From NCBI GenBank assembly GCA_022647615.1, contig JALCKZ010000001.1, positions 484,178 to 548,177 of the forward strand: a DNA stretch of 64,000 nt. The letters run 5' to 3'. The DNA is from Bacteroidales bacterium. Its GTDB lineage: Bacteria > Bacteroidota > Bacteroidia > Bacteroidales > UBA932. The translations under genes were made by a program, and so were the position numbers. Position 1 is the first letter of the stretch. Each line of letters begins with the position of its first letter. This document shows positions 52,644 to 61,500 of this stretch, piece after piece. The notes beneath the pieces are model-generated. The model was not told the DNA's origin and searched no databases. It saw only the letters and a program-made list of their open reading frames with translations.

Positions 52644-52651
52644 CAAAGATA
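52644..52651 (-). promoter_or_regulatory. -7 box (TATCTTTG) next to the mutS2 start
   Basis: Exact TAnnTTTG match ending 8 bases before the ATG at 52633-52635, so the transcript would have almost no leader. Confidence 0.55.
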
Positions 52652-52678
52652 AAGTTTTACATTTGTATTTATACAAGT

Positions 52679-52722
52679 AAAGCGGCTGACCTCCGCATTT
52701 GCTAAAGCGGCCGACCTCCGCA
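52679..52722. repeat. Two direct repeats upstream of plsY
   Basis: AAAGCGGCTGACCTCCGCA and AAAGCGGCCGACCTCCGCA at 52679-52697 and 52704-52722, 25 bases apart, one difference. They lie in the divergent mutS2-plsY gap and could be tandem binding sites. Confidence 0.65.
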
Positions 52723-52749
52723 AAAACTTAGACCTATAAAAAATAGTTA

Positions 52750-53418
52750 ATGAGCGTTACATTAACAGTCTGGCTGTTCATCATATTCATAATTGTCTCC
52801 TATCTGCTGGGGTCAATTTCCCCCGCCATTTTTCTAAGCAAGAAAATCTACGGAATAGATATTCGCGAGTATGGAAGCAAAAACCCCGGAGCCAATAATG
52901 TTCAGAGAGTTATGGGGTGGCACATGGGGCTTGCAGTTTTTGCCATTGACGTGTTAAAAGGGGTTGCGTCCTGCTGCCTTGTGTTCTTAATGCCGCTGCT
53001 TGAACCCGGAACAAATTTATTTGTTTGCGCACAAATTGTATTTGGTTTTGCCGCAGTTGCAGGGCATATATTTCCTCTGTATCACCATTTCCGCGGCGGC
53101 AAGGGAGTTTCAACTTTTTGCGGAGCATTGCTTGCCATTCACCCGTTTGCTGTTTTGATTTGTACAATTATCTTCCTGATAGTCTTATACTTTACAAGAT
53201 ATATTTCCGTAAGCGTGATTGCCGCGGTAACATGTTTTCCACTGCTTGTAAATTTGCTGTTTGCGCTGTGGCTGGACCCGCAGGAGACATGGGCTCTAAG
53301 AATCTTCAGCATGGTGTGCGGCGTAACTATCTGGCTTACACACATCAGCAATCTAAAAAGATTGTACCACGGCACGGAAGAGAAGTTCCAAATCCGCAGG
53401 CCGGTACACAAAATATAG
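52750..53418 (+). CDS. plsY: Acyl-phosphate glycerol-3-phosphate acyltransferase
   Basis: 222 residues with about five membrane helices. The signature loops GSISPAIFLSKKIYGIDIRE then YGSKNPGANNVQRVMG, GHIFPLYHHFRGGKGVSTFCG and the later HISNLKRLYHGTE are intact. It makes lysophosphatidic acid from acyl-phosphate, the first step of membrane phospholipid synthesis. It is convergent with the PHP phosphatase gene. Confidence 0.95.
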   Translation: MSVTLTVWLFIIFIIVSYLLGSISPAIFLSKKIYGIDIREYGSKNPGANNVQRVMGWHMGLAVFAIDVLKGVASCCLVFLMPLLEPGTNLFVCAQIVFGFAAVAGHIFPLYHHFRGGKGVSTFCGALLAIHPFAVLICTIIFLIVLYFTRYISVSVIAAVTCFPLLVNLLFALWLDPQETWALRIFSMVCGVTIWLTHISNLKRLYHGTEEKFQIRRPVHKI

Positions 53419-53442
53419 AGACTGCCGGATTTTCTGAATTAA

Positions 53443-54273
53443 TTACTCAGGCTTGTAAAATATCGCTTTGCGATTCTCAAAGTAGCACAGATATTTGAAC
53501 CCGCAGTGCTGGGCCATTTGCCAGTAAGTCTTAAAGTTATCACCTACTCTTGCCGCATCATGAGCATCAGAGCCAAGTGAAATTGCCTCTCCGCCAAATT
53601 CGCGGAATTTGCGCAGGATATTCAAATCCAATTTGAGCGCTTGAGTTGTTCCTATGCCGTGACTGACTCCCTTTTCATAAGATTTTGTGTTGATTTCCAA
53701 GGCTTTCCCGCTATCCGCAAGAAATTTCAGAAGCGGTTCCAGGTACTCCGCAAATTCTTTATAGGTAACATCCTTATCATCGTAGGGGGCATATCTTGCC
53801 ACATAATCAAAATGTCCAAGGATGTCAAAGTCATTGTATTCCATTGCAGTTGAAAGCATAAGCTCAAATGTTCTGCCGTAAGCATCTTTTTTGCTTTTGC
53901 TCTTATAGTAAGAACCATAATAAGGGTCCAGGCTGTCAATAAAGTGTATTGAAGCTATTACTGAGTCAAATTTGTATGGAGCAACGTAATCCAGTGTGTG
54001 CTTGATGCTTATCGGCTGCAATCCCACCTCTATGCCTCTTAGAACTTTTAATTTTCCAAGCTCCATATTTTCCACTACTTCCGCAATTTTTTTCTGCCTG
54101 GCTGCTATGTCAAACTCAAAGGCGCCGCTGTTGCGGGGAACATCTAAATCCAAATGATCGGTGATTGCAACTCCACCCAGTCCTTTCTCAAGAGCCGCTC
54201 TAATATCCTGCTCCACAGTCATTCTGCTATCGGGAGAAAACTCTGAATGTGTATGATTATCAAAAAAATTCAT
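53443..54273 (-). CDS. PHP-domain histidinol-phosphatase-type protein
   Basis: 276 residues from the ATG at 54271-54273; an upstream in-frame start at 54327 has no family support and covers the promoter of comF. Metal-binding motifs of the PHP fold are DNHTHSEFSPDSRM, GVAITDHLD, LRGIEVGL, ILGHFDYVARYAP, LEINTKS and SLGSDAHDAARVG. This pattern fits the HisK-type (HisJ-like) histidinol phosphatase. Since no his genes are nearby, another phosphoesterase role cannot be excluded. A TACTTTTG box is at 54315-54322 on the minus strand. Confidence 0.85.
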   Translation of the reverse strand: MNFFDNHTHSEFSPDSRMTVEQDIRAALEKGLGGVAITDHLDLDVPRNSGAFEFDIAARQKKIAEVVENMELGKLKVLRGIEVGLQPISIKHTLDYVAPYKFDSVIASIHFIDSLDPYYGSYYKSKSKKDAYGRTFELMLSTAMEYNDFDILGHFDYVARYAPYDDKDVTYKEFAEYLEPLLKFLADSGKALEINTKSYEKGVSHGIGTTQALKLDLNILRKFREFGGEAISLGSDAHDAARVGDNFKTYWQMAQHCGFKYLCYFENRKAIFYKPE

Positions 54274-54349
54274 CAATTTTATTCTTTTGCAAAAAGTTTT
54301 GTTTTTGTTGCACGCAAAAGTACTCATTTATACATTACTTTGTTTTGCT

Positions 54350-55177
54350 ATGAAAAACAACTGGCCGGCAAAAATTTTTTACGCAATAAGGGCATTGCCT
54401 CAAACAGCTTTTAATCTGTTTGTTACGCGGCAATGCGCAGTATGCGGAAGAGAGCTCAGGCAATTTGAAAAGCATTTTTGCCTGGAGTGCATGGCGGGAA
54501 TTCCGCTTACGTATTTTTGGAATTTTAAGAATAACCCTGCGGAAATTATTTTTTGGGGAAGAATAAAAATTGAGAGAGTTTTTCCGCTGATGTTTTTTAG
54601 AAATGAATATAAGAGATGTGTGTATGACCTTAAGTATAAGGGAAATATCCCGATGGGCCTTTACATGGGACAGATGCTTGGAGAAAAAATTGCGCACAGC
54701 GCCGGAGAAAATAATTGCATAGACTGCGTTATCCCCGTGCCGCTGCACTGGAGGAAAAAATTGAAGCGCGGTTTTAATCAATCGGAAATTATTGCGCGCG
54801 GAATTGAACTCGGACTAACAAACGGCATGGAAGGTGGACATGCAAGCCCCGAGGTGTACACGCAAATACTTAAACGCAAGCATTTTACAAAGACACAAAC
54901 ACAGAAGGACAGATTGAGCAGATGGAGAAATGTTGAGGATGCTTTTGAGATTTCCCCACGCGGACTTGGGCGCTGTGCAAAGAATGTTAACGCAAAACGG
55001 GAGAAAGGTTCTGCAACCGGCACGGCAAATTTTTCTCCCATACATTTTCTGATTGTAGATGACGTACTTACAACGGGAGCCACATTGGAGGCATGCGCAT
55101 CAATTTTACTAAAAGCCTGCGCGGAGGCGGGAATTGAATGCAAAGTAAGCATTGCAACTCTTGCTTATGTGGAATAG
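54350..55177 (+). CDS. ComF-family phosphoribosyltransferase-like protein
   Basis: 275 residues from the ATG at 54350. The N-terminal zinc-binding region CAVCGRELRQFEKHFCLECM precedes the PRTase-like domain with VIPVPLHWRKKLKRGFNQSE and the PRPP loop FLIVDDVLTTGATLEACAS. ComF proteins are linked to DNA uptake or processing of incoming strands. Only ComF itself is seen here, without other com genes. An insertion after the RWRNVEDAFE segment enlarges the domain. Confidence 0.92.
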   Translation: MKNNWPAKIFYAIRALPQTAFNLFVTRQCAVCGRELRQFEKHFCLECMAGIPLTYFWNFKNNPAEIIFWGRIKIERVFPLMFFRNEYKRCVYDLKYKGNIPMGLYMGQMLGEKIAHSAGENNCIDCVIPVPLHWRKKLKRGFNQSEIIARGIELGLTNGMEGGHASPEVYTQILKRKHFTKTQTQKDRLSRWRNVEDAFEISPRGLGRCAKNVNAKREKGSATGTANFSPIHFLIVDDVLTTGATLEACASILLKACAEAGIECKVSIATLAYVE

Positions 55178-55201
55178 CGCAGCAGCCAGCATTAATTGAG
55201 C

Positions 55202-55256
55202 AGATGCCGATTGTAAAACTTTTTCATTAATTTTGAGGCAATTAATAGCGGCATCT
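55202..55256 (+). terminator. Possible comF terminator or dacA leader hairpin
   Basis: AGATGCCG (55202-55209) and CGGCATCT (55249-55256) pair perfectly and are followed by ATTTTATT. The loop is 39 bases, long for a terminator, so it could instead structure the dacA leader. Confidence 0.4.
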
Positions 55257-55289
55257 ATTTTATTAAACGCAGCTTTAGAGCAATAAAAC

Positions 55290-56072
55290 ATGTTTGATTT
55301 TGTAAACATACAACCTATTGACATAATAGACATTATTCTTGTAGGATTCCTTATTTACCAGATTTACAAGCTGATACGTGGAACTTCCGCAATGAATATA
55401 TTCATCGGGATTATAGTTATTTACTTTGTCTGGGTGGTTGTAAAAGCGCTGCACATGAATTTGCTCTCCGCAATTCTTGGACAAGTGCTTGGAGTTGGCG
55501 TTATTGCGCTGATAGTGATTTTTCAGCAGGAAATCAGAAGGTTTTTGCTGCACATTGGAACTACCTCATTTAAAGGGAGAAAGGGGGGCAATTTTGCCCG
55601 CAAATTATTTGGACAGGAGGAGAAAGATGTCCCGCTGACAACTTTGAATGAACTTACTCAAGCCGTGCGCAGAATGGCAGAAACTAAAACAGGAGCGCTT
55701 ATTGTTATGATGCATGCCTCATCCCTGGAGTTTGTTATTGAGACAGGAGACAGGATTGACGCGCTTGTAAACAGAAGACTTATAGAGAATATTTTCTTTA
55801 AAAATTCACCGCTGCATGATGGCGCTTTAATTATGAATACCACCAGACTTATAGCCGCAAGATGTACGCTGCCAATGTCTGATAATCAGAATATTCCTGC
55901 AAATTACGGAATGCGCCACAGAGCCGCCGCAGGATTGACAGAACAAACTGATGCAACCGTTATTGTTGTTTCCGAGCAAACCGGAAATATCTCTTTTGTA
56001 AAGGCTGGGGAACTAAAAACAATGACCAGCATCAATGAATTGAGACTGGCCATAGAGGAATCCTATAAATAA
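55290..56072 (+). CDS. dacA: Diadenylate cyclase (c-di-AMP synthase, CdaA type)
   Basis: 260 residues. Three N-terminal membrane helices (about 10-80) precede the DAC domain with the catalytic motifs KNSPLHDGALIM (DGA) and MRHRAAAGLTEQ (RHR). It makes cyclic di-AMP from two ATP at the membrane. c-di-AMP controls potassium and osmotic balance and wall homeostasis. In many Bacteroidota it follows folP, but here it follows comF. A CTGTCGGGA word lies directly after the stop. Confidence 0.96.
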   Translation: MFDFVNIQPIDIIDIILVGFLIYQIYKLIRGTSAMNIFIGIIVIYFVWVVVKALHMNLLSAILGQVLGVGVIALIVIFQQEIRRFLLHIGTTSFKGRKGGNFARKLFGQEEKDVPLTTLNELTQAVRRMAETKTGALIVMMHASSLEFVIETGDRIDALVNRRLIENIFFKNSPLHDGALIMNTTRLIAARCTLPMSDNQNIPANYGMRHRAAAGLTEQTDATVIVVSEQTGNISFVKAGELKTMTSINELRLAIEESYK

Positions 56073-56073
56073 A

Positions 56074-56082
56074 CTGTCGGGA
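56074..56082 (+). repeat. CTGTCGGGA word after dacA
   Basis: Intergenic occurrence starting two bases after the dacA stop codon, followed by GAAAAA as at 36905, 46088 and 60991. Confidence 0.7.
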
Positions 56083-56088
56083 GAAAAA

Positions 56089-56556
56089 TTACTTACTCTC
56101 CTTATCCTTCTCTTTATCCTTGTTTGGATCATTCTTCAGATAGTACTTTCCATCCTTGCCCTTCTTGTACTCTCTGCCCTTGCCGATTCTTCTCAAGTAT
56201 TTGATATACTGCTGATCATCAAGCACTTTCTTTAAAGCCTCAAGAGTCTTTTTCTGCCATCTGTCCTTAAGAAATTGATATGTGCTGGCCTCTTGCATTC
56301 CCGATTTCTGAAGATTCTCAAAATCGCTCTTCATAGAAGTATAATTGTGGGTAAGAATAGAATCGCAGTAAAATTCCTGCGCATCAGATAGTTGCAGCTC
56401 CCTTACCATAGCTTTTACCTCTGAGGCGGCTACCTCTTCCGGCGTCTTCTCTTTCTCCTGCTGCTGGGCAAAAGAAGGAATTGAATAAATTGCTGATACC
56501 AAAATAATTGCGGCAACTAAAACATACTTAACCGCAAGGACAGTTAATTTTTTCAT
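56089..56556 (-). CDS. Hypothetical exported helical protein
   Basis: 155 residues, signal peptide to about residue 31 (SIPSFAQ). The mature protein is helical and highly charged, with ELQLSDAQEFYCDSIL and RWQKKTLEALKKVLDDQQYI, a pattern like the LTxxQ repeats of Spy/CpxP-type periplasmic chaperones. The C-terminus is lysine-rich low-complexity sequence. It is convergent with dacA (16 bases). A chaperone-like role is speculation. Confidence 0.65.
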   Translation of the reverse strand: MKKLTVLAVKYVLVAAIILVSAIYSIPSFAQQQEKEKTPEEVAASEVKAMVRELQLSDAQEFYCDSILTHNYTSMKSDFENLQKSGMQEASTYQFLKDRWQKKTLEALKKVLDDQQYIKYLRRIGKGREYKKGKDGKYYLKNDPNKDKEKDKESK

Positions 56557-56569
56557 AACAATTATTTAC

Positions 56570-56577
56570 TATATTTG
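56570..56577 (+). promoter_or_regulatory. -7 box (TATATTTG) for the C69 peptidase gene
   Basis: Exact TAnnTTTG match, 24 bases before the chosen ATG at 56602. Confidence 0.55.
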
Positions 56578-56601
56578 TTAATCACAAAGTTAATAAACAT
56601 T

Positions 56602-58326
56602 ATGAAAATCAATTTCAAAACCTTTTTTATTGCTGCGGCTGCGCTCATTTTTTGCGGCTCATATAACACATCTCAGGCTTGTACAAATATAATTGTAACC
56701 AAGGGAGCTTCAAAAGATGGCTCCGTAATGGTCTCTTATGCAGCAGATTCGCACACTTCATACGGAGAACTTTATCATGTTCAAGGACGTGTTTGGCCTA
56801 AAGGAAGCATGCTAAAAATTTACCAGTGGGATAACGGAAGGTACATTGGGGAAATTCCTCAGGTTCACAGAACTTATTCTACCATGGGAAACATGAATGA
56901 ATTCCAGCTGATTATCACGGAAACAACATTTGGAGGAAAAGAGTCTCTTGTAGATACCACAGCTAAAATGGATTATGGTTCATTGATTTATGTTACTCTT
57001 CAGAGAGCCAAGACTGCACGCGAGGCCATAAAAATCATCTCTGATCTTATGGATACTTACGGCTATTGCTCAGAGGGTGAGTCTTTCTCCATTGCAGATA
57101 AAAATGAAGCTTGGATTATGGAGATTGTCGGCAAAGGAATGAAGTTTGACAAGAAGGGAAGAAACATTAACAAGGGTGCCGCATGGGTTGCTATCAGAAT
57201 CCCTGACGGTTATATATCAGGACATGCAAACTACTCACGCATAACCACTTTCCCGCTTAATGACCCTGAGAACTGCCTTTACTCTAAAGACATTATCAAG
57301 TTTGCAAAAGAGAACGGATACTATAGCGGACCGGATGATAAGTTTAGTTTTTCAGAGGCATTTGACCCTGCTTCATTTGAAGTTTTAAGAGGTTGTGAAA
57401 CTAGAGTTTGGAGTTTCTTTAACATTCTTGGAGGCGGAAAAATTGGAGATAAAGATGCTAGCTATTATTTGGATTATGCTCTTGGAACTAACCCTTCCAA
57501 CAGAATGCCGCTTTATATTAAGCCTTCACATCTGCTTACAGTTAAGGATGTTGCGGATGCAATGAGAGATCATTTTGAGAATACTCCGATGGATTTCTCA
57601 CATGACCTTGGAGCAGGTCCTTTTGAGTGCCCTTACAGATGGCGTCCTATGACTTTCACTTCCAATGGCAAGACTTATGAATTTGAGAGATCAGTTGCAA
57701 CACAGCAAACAGGATTCTGGCTGGTAGGTCAGGCTCGTCCTTGGTTGCCGGATGCTATTGGCGGAATTATTTGGTTTGGAGTTGATGATACTGCAACCTC
57801 TTGCCTTACACCTGTTTACAGCAGCGGAAACATTGCTCCTCTTTGTTTTAGAGTTGGCAATGGCAACATGATGAAGTATTCAGACTCCTCAGCATTCTGG
57901 CTGTTCAATCGTATTGCAAACTTTGCATATTCACGTTACAAGGATATTGCCCCTGAGGTAAGAAAGGCTATTGATGAACATGAAAACGGAGCTCTAAAAA
58001 TTGTTCCTGACGTAGATGCTCAGGCATTAAGAATTCTTAAAGAAAATAATAATGATACTACAAAAGTTAAAGAGTATCTGACAGGCTGGAGCGAGAAATT
58101 TGCAGACCGTATGTTTAAGACATTCAAGAACATGGATGAATACCTTCTTGTAAAATACATGGACGGAAATATTAAAAAGCAGAATCCCGACGGTTCATTC
58201 AAGAACAACGGTTTTGATGCTGTAACTCCGGAAATGCCATATCAGCCTGGCTATCCACAGAAATGGCTAGATGCCGTTGCAAAAGACCACGGCGACAAGA
58301 TGGAAACACCTGCGCCGGCTAAATAA
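56602..58326 (+). CDS. Exported C69-family dipeptidase
   Basis: 574 residues from the ATG at 56602, which gives a correct signal peptide ending SQA just before Cys. That cysteine (ACTNIIVTKGASKDGSVMVS) is the N-terminal nucleophile exposed by processing in family C69 (U34), Ntn-hydrolase fold. Further family features include SYAADSHTSYGELYH, QLIITETTFGG and GYCSEGESFSIADKNEAWIM. It hydrolyses dipeptides in the periplasm, fitting a peptide-using anaerobe. It has its own -7 box and a strong terminator. Confidence 0.9.
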   Translation: MKINFKTFFIAAAALIFCGSYNTSQACTNIIVTKGASKDGSVMVSYAADSHTSYGELYHVQGRVWPKGSMLKIYQWDNGRYIGEIPQVHRTYSTMGNMNEFQLIITETTFGGKESLVDTTAKMDYGSLIYVTLQRAKTAREAIKIISDLMDTYGYCSEGESFSIADKNEAWIMEIVGKGMKFDKKGRNINKGAAWVAIRIPDGYISGHANYSRITTFPLNDPENCLYSKDIIKFAKENGYYSGPDDKFSFSEAFDPASFEVLRGCETRVWSFFNILGGGKIGDKDASYYLDYALGTNPSNRMPLYIKPSHLLTVKDVADAMRDHFENTPMDFSHDLGAGPFECPYRWRPMTFTSNGKTYEFERSVATQQTGFWLVGQARPWLPDAIGGIIWFGVDDTATSCLTPVYSSGNIAPLCFRVGNGNMMKYSDSSAFWLFNRIANFAYSRYKDIAPEVRKAIDEHENGALKIVPDVDAQALRILKENNNDTTKVKEYLTGWSEKFADRMFKTFKNMDEYLLVKYMDGNIKKQNPDGSFKNNGFDAVTPEMPYQPGYPQKWLDAVAKDHGDKMETPAPAK

Positions 58327-58345
58327 GCCACGCAACAAAAAGATA

Positions 58346-58376
58346 AAAACAGGCGAATTCCTCGCCTGTTTTTTTT
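58346..58376 (+). terminator. Intrinsic terminator of the C69 peptidase gene
   Basis: ACAGGCGA and TCGCCTGT form a stem with a short loop and are followed by eight T. The A-run on the left may allow use in both directions. Confidence 0.88.
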
Positions 58377-58380
58377 ATGT

Positions 58381-58511
58381 CCCCAAGGCCGCAGGCCCGC
58401 GACCGTAGGGAGCGTGCATTTCCGCGGCGGGAGCCGCGTTATACACAAAACGGCACGGCGCTTTGTGCCGGGCCGTACGCATGTGACGCAAAGCGGCACA
58501 TGCAATCTCGG
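58381..58511 (+). repeat. Structured dispersed repeat, copy E
   Basis: Full-length copy outside the accessory region: CCCCAAGGCC head, CGCGACCGTAGGGAGCGTG core, a weak GGA/TCC hairpin, CGCGGC-ggga-GCCGCG, ACACAA, CGGCAC/GTGCCG with a CTTT(GTG) loop region, and GCATGT/ACATGC. It lies directly after the terminator of the C69 gene. Confidence 0.82.
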
Positions 58512-58811
58512 CGGAATGCAATATCACAAATAACAAACTTGGCTCCTAGTGTGTTCTAGGGCAATGTGCTAAAAGTGTACCCATAGGGGGAATTGTGCAT
58601 CAATGCGTTACGAAAGATCTCAATTTTAAATCCGAGATGTTTTGCAACTTTTTGATTATCAATGTCGCCCCAGACTACACCAAATCAGAGAGTTACGACA
58701 ATACGTCCCCAAGGCCGCAAAAGATGCACTTCCCCACGGAGGACATCTTTTATAACATGTTGATAGGCAGAATATACCAAGAGTACCCCCCTGGCGAAAG
58801 GATGATAATCC
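58512..58811. other. 300-base gap with repeat fragment, no gene supported
   Basis: Contains a 15-base repeat fragment at 58705-58719 (GTCCCCAAGGCCGCA, the head of copy E) followed by a hairpin AAAAGATG/CATCTTTT (58719-58726 with 58744-58751). An 84-codon frame here has no RBS, promoter or recognisable protein and is not called. Confidence 0.5.
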
Positions 58812-59297
58812 CTATTCTATATACTTCTTGTAAATCAGCTCGCCGGTGAAGCTTACTTCATGGGTGCCCATGGTCATTGTGAAGACTATGCGCTCCGGAT
58901 CTGCGCTGGAGTCTACGGTAGCCTCAAAGTTTTTGATTGTTAAATCTGATTTTGCCTCACCGGAAACGGTGGGAACAATATTATCTCCTGTTAAAGTAAT
59001 TTTAGAGGAAGTGGCGCTATAGGAAATACCCTCTATCCCTATTGTATAAAACTCTGTTTCTGAGGAAGATAGCCTAACAGCAACCAAAGAGACATTTGCC
59101 TTATCAGAATTATCCGGAAATTCAAGGAAGATAACTGTAGAATCTTTTGTAAAAGATTTATCTACATACAAAGTTCCTTCATAAACAGAATCAGCTACAA
59201 TCTGATTAACGACCGTAGTGTGGTTTTTAACACATGCCGCAAGTGCTATGACAGCCACCGCAGCAATAAGAGTATACTTTAAGAATTTCTTTCCCAT
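58812..59297 (-). CDS. Hypothetical lipoprotein with calycin-like beta pattern
   Basis: 161 residues. The lipobox is IALAACVKN near residue 22. The mature part is a run of beta strands (YEGTLYVDKSFTKDSTVIFL, FTMTMGTHEVSFTGELIYKK) resembling small calycin-like lipoproteins of Bacteroides. Ligand and role unknown. It is divergent from the P-type ATPase gene. Confidence 0.68.
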   Translation of the reverse strand: MGKKFLKYTLIAAVAVIALAACVKNHTTVVNQIVADSVYEGTLYVDKSFTKDSTVIFLEFPDNSDKANVSLVAVRLSSSETEFYTIGIEGISYSATSSKITLTGDNIVPTVSGEAKSDLTIKNFEATVDSSADPERIVFTMTMGTHEVSFTGELIYKKYIE

Positions 59298-59353
59298 ACC
59301 ACAAATTTAAGTTTTTTATCTCTAATTGCAACTTGGTTGCACAATGCTCAGGA

Positions 59354-59361
59354 TATCTTTG
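59354..59361 (+). promoter_or_regulatory. -7 box (TATCTTTG) for the P-type ATPase gene
   Basis: Exact TAnnTTTG match with TTG at 59333-59335 and 18 bases between them, the best promoter spacing in the window. The ATG follows 18 bases later. Confidence 0.6.
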
Positions 59362-59379
59362 CACCATAAAAAGGGATTT

Positions 59380-61359
59380 ATGAGCTCAGAACACAGACAT
59401 AACGGCATTGATAAACGGTGGATTCTAATCATTTCCTCTGCGCTGCTGCTTTTGGGAGGCATTGTACTTGAGCACTTTGCAGCAACTGAATTTTTGGAGA
59501 AGAATCAATGGATAATGCCGATATGGTACATTGCCGCTTTCTTGCCTGTGGGCGTTCCTGTAATGAAGGAGTCCTGGGAAAACATGTTGCAGAAGGATAT
59601 TTTCACTGAATATACGCTCATGAGCATTGCAACAATAGGAGCCTTATGCATAAGACAATACCCTGAGGCTGTATCAGTTATGCTATTGTATTCAATAGGG
59701 GAAGTGTTCCAGGACAGGGCAGTGAACAAAGCAAAGAAAAGCATTACTGCTCTGATGGATGTGCGGCCGGAAACAGCCAGAATTATTGGTGACAACGGGG
59801 AAGAGAAAATTATTAATTCAAAAGAAGCTGTTGTCGGACAAGTTATTAGGATTAAGGTTGGAGAGCGGGTTCCGTTGGATGGAACACTTGTTTCTGATGC
59901 AGCATTATTCAATACAGCGGCCCTGACGGGAGAGAGCGTGCCGCGCTCCATAAAAAAAGGCGGTGAGGTTCTGGCCGGAATGATTGTCTCCGATAAAGTT
60001 GTAAACATAAGAATATCAAAGCCTTTTGGGGAGAGCGCAATTTCCCGCATTTTAAAAATGGTGCAGGAAGCCTCTGAGCGCAAAGCCCCTACAGAGCTGT
60101 TTATCAGAAAGTTTGCAAGAATATACACTCCTGCGGTAATGGGGCTGGCTGTATTGATTGTTTTTATTCCGTATCTATATTCTATTGTAAATCCGGCTGT
60201 TGCTGGTGCTGTGGCAAACGGGGGTTTTGAGTATGTGTCCTCCGACTGGCTTTACCGCGGGCTTGTTTTTCTTGTAATCTCCTGCCCTTGCGCCCTGGTA
60301 CTCAGCATCCCGCTAAGTTATTTTGCAGGAATCGGCGCAGCATCCCGCAAAGGAATTTTGTTCAAAGGCGGCAACTATCTGGATGCAATAACTAAAATAA
60401 ATGCAGTTGTTTTTGACAAGACAGGCACACTGACAAAGGGAGTATTTGAAGTTCAGAATAATGTTCCCGACAGTGTATTATATCCTATTGCCGCTGTGGA
60501 GCAGAACAGCAATCACCCTATTGCAAAGGCAATTCTGGAGTACGCAAAGAGAAAATATTTGACAGCAGCAAAAAATAATGGAGAAATTTCAGAGGAAGAA
60601 TTTTTGCAGTCTCTGCCTAAAATATCTGATGTGCAGGAGATTGCAGGCAAGGGACTTGCCGCCGTTATGAACGGGGAAGAAATTCTTGTGGGCAAAGCAA
60701 GACTGCTAAACGATAAAAATATTCTTGTTCCCTCGGAACTTTTTACCATGGTAAAAACCGTAGTGTGCTGCGCAATCAACGGAAAATTTGCCGGCTATAT
60801 TTTACTGGCCGATACAGTAAAAGAAGATTCCCGCGCCGCTGCTGAAAATCTTAAAAAACTTGGAATAAACAACCTTGCAATATTGAGCGGAGACAAATCT
60901 GATATAGTAAGATATTTAGCTGATAATCTAGGCTTTCCAAAGTATTACGGAGACCTTATGCCGGAAGGAAAAGTTGAACATATCAAAGAACTGTCGGGAG
61001 AAAAAAATACTAAAGTTGCATTTGTGGGAGACGGCATAAATGACGCACCTGTCATGGCAACTGCAGATATTGGAATTGCAATGGGGGGACTTGGGAGCGA
61101 CGCTGCAATTGAGACGGCGGACGTTGTGATTGAAACGGACCAGCCAAGCAAAGTTGCAACTGCTTTCAAAATTGGGAAGTGCACAAAATACATTGTAAAT
61201 GAGAATATTATACTAGCTCTTGGTATAAAGCTGATTATTCTGGTTCTTGGAGCCCTTGGGTTTGCATCTTTGTGGGCGGCGGTTTTTGCAGATTCCGGAG
61301 TTGCTCTGCTTGCAGTGCTGAATTCTATGAGAATCAGGACAATTACAAAGAGAGATTAA
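59380..61359 (+). CDS. Heavy-metal P-type ATPase (Zn/Cd/Pb type)
   Basis: About 659 residues from the ATG at 59380, which fits the promoter; a TTG further upstream opens the frame but lies before the -7 box. A short His-containing N-terminus (SSEHRHNGIDKRW) replaces the usual metal-binding domain. Eight membrane helices are expected. Motifs: LTGESVP (actuator), ISCPCALVLSIP (CPC metal site of P1B-2 type), VFDKTGTLTKG (phosphorylated Asp), NSNHPIAKAI (HP) and GDGINDAPVMATADIG. It exports zinc, cadmium or lead. The Fur-family gene downstream suggests metal control. CTGTCGGGA words lie at 60465 (antisense) and 60991 (sense). Confidence 0.93.
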   Translation: MSSEHRHNGIDKRWILIISSALLLLGGIVLEHFAATEFLEKNQWIMPIWYIAAFLPVGVPVMKESWENMLQKDIFTEYTLMSIATIGALCIRQYPEAVSVMLLYSIGEVFQDRAVNKAKKSITALMDVRPETARIIGDNGEEKIINSKEAVVGQVIRIKVGERVPLDGTLVSDAALFNTAALTGESVPRSIKKGGEVLAGMIVSDKVVNIRISKPFGESAISRILKMVQEASERKAPTELFIRKFARIYTPAVMGLAVLIVFIPYLYSIVNPAVAGAVANGGFEYVSSDWLYRGLVFLVISCPCALVLSIPLSYFAGIGAASRKGILFKGGNYLDAITKINAVVFDKTGTLTKGVFEVQNNVPDSVLYPIAAVEQNSNHPIAKAILEYAKRKYLTAAKNNGEISEEEFLQSLPKISDVQEIAGKGLAAVMNGEEILVGKARLLNDKNILVPSELFTMVKTVVCCAINGKFAGYILLADTVKEDSRAAAENLKKLGINNLAILSGDKSDIVRYLADNLGFPKYYGDLMPEGKVEHIKELSGEKNTKVAFVGDGINDAPVMATADIGIAMGGLGSDAAIETADVVIETDQPSKVATAFKIGKCTKYIVNENIILALGIKLIILVLGALGFASLWAAVFADSGVALLAVLNSMRIRTITKRD

Positions 61360-61500
61360 CAATCAAATATTAACGCTAAATTTGCCTTGCGTAAATAACT
61401 TGCATAAATAACGTAATGCCTAGATAAATTTTAAAAGAAACATTGCGGCGCATTATTTAATTTATTTTATTCAATTTAATTTTATTTTTTGCAATCATTT

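Noticed and set aside
58595..58849. 84-codon plus-strand frame
   Set aside because: No RBS, promoter or protein resemblance. It runs through a repeat fragment and into the end of the opposing lipoprotein gene.
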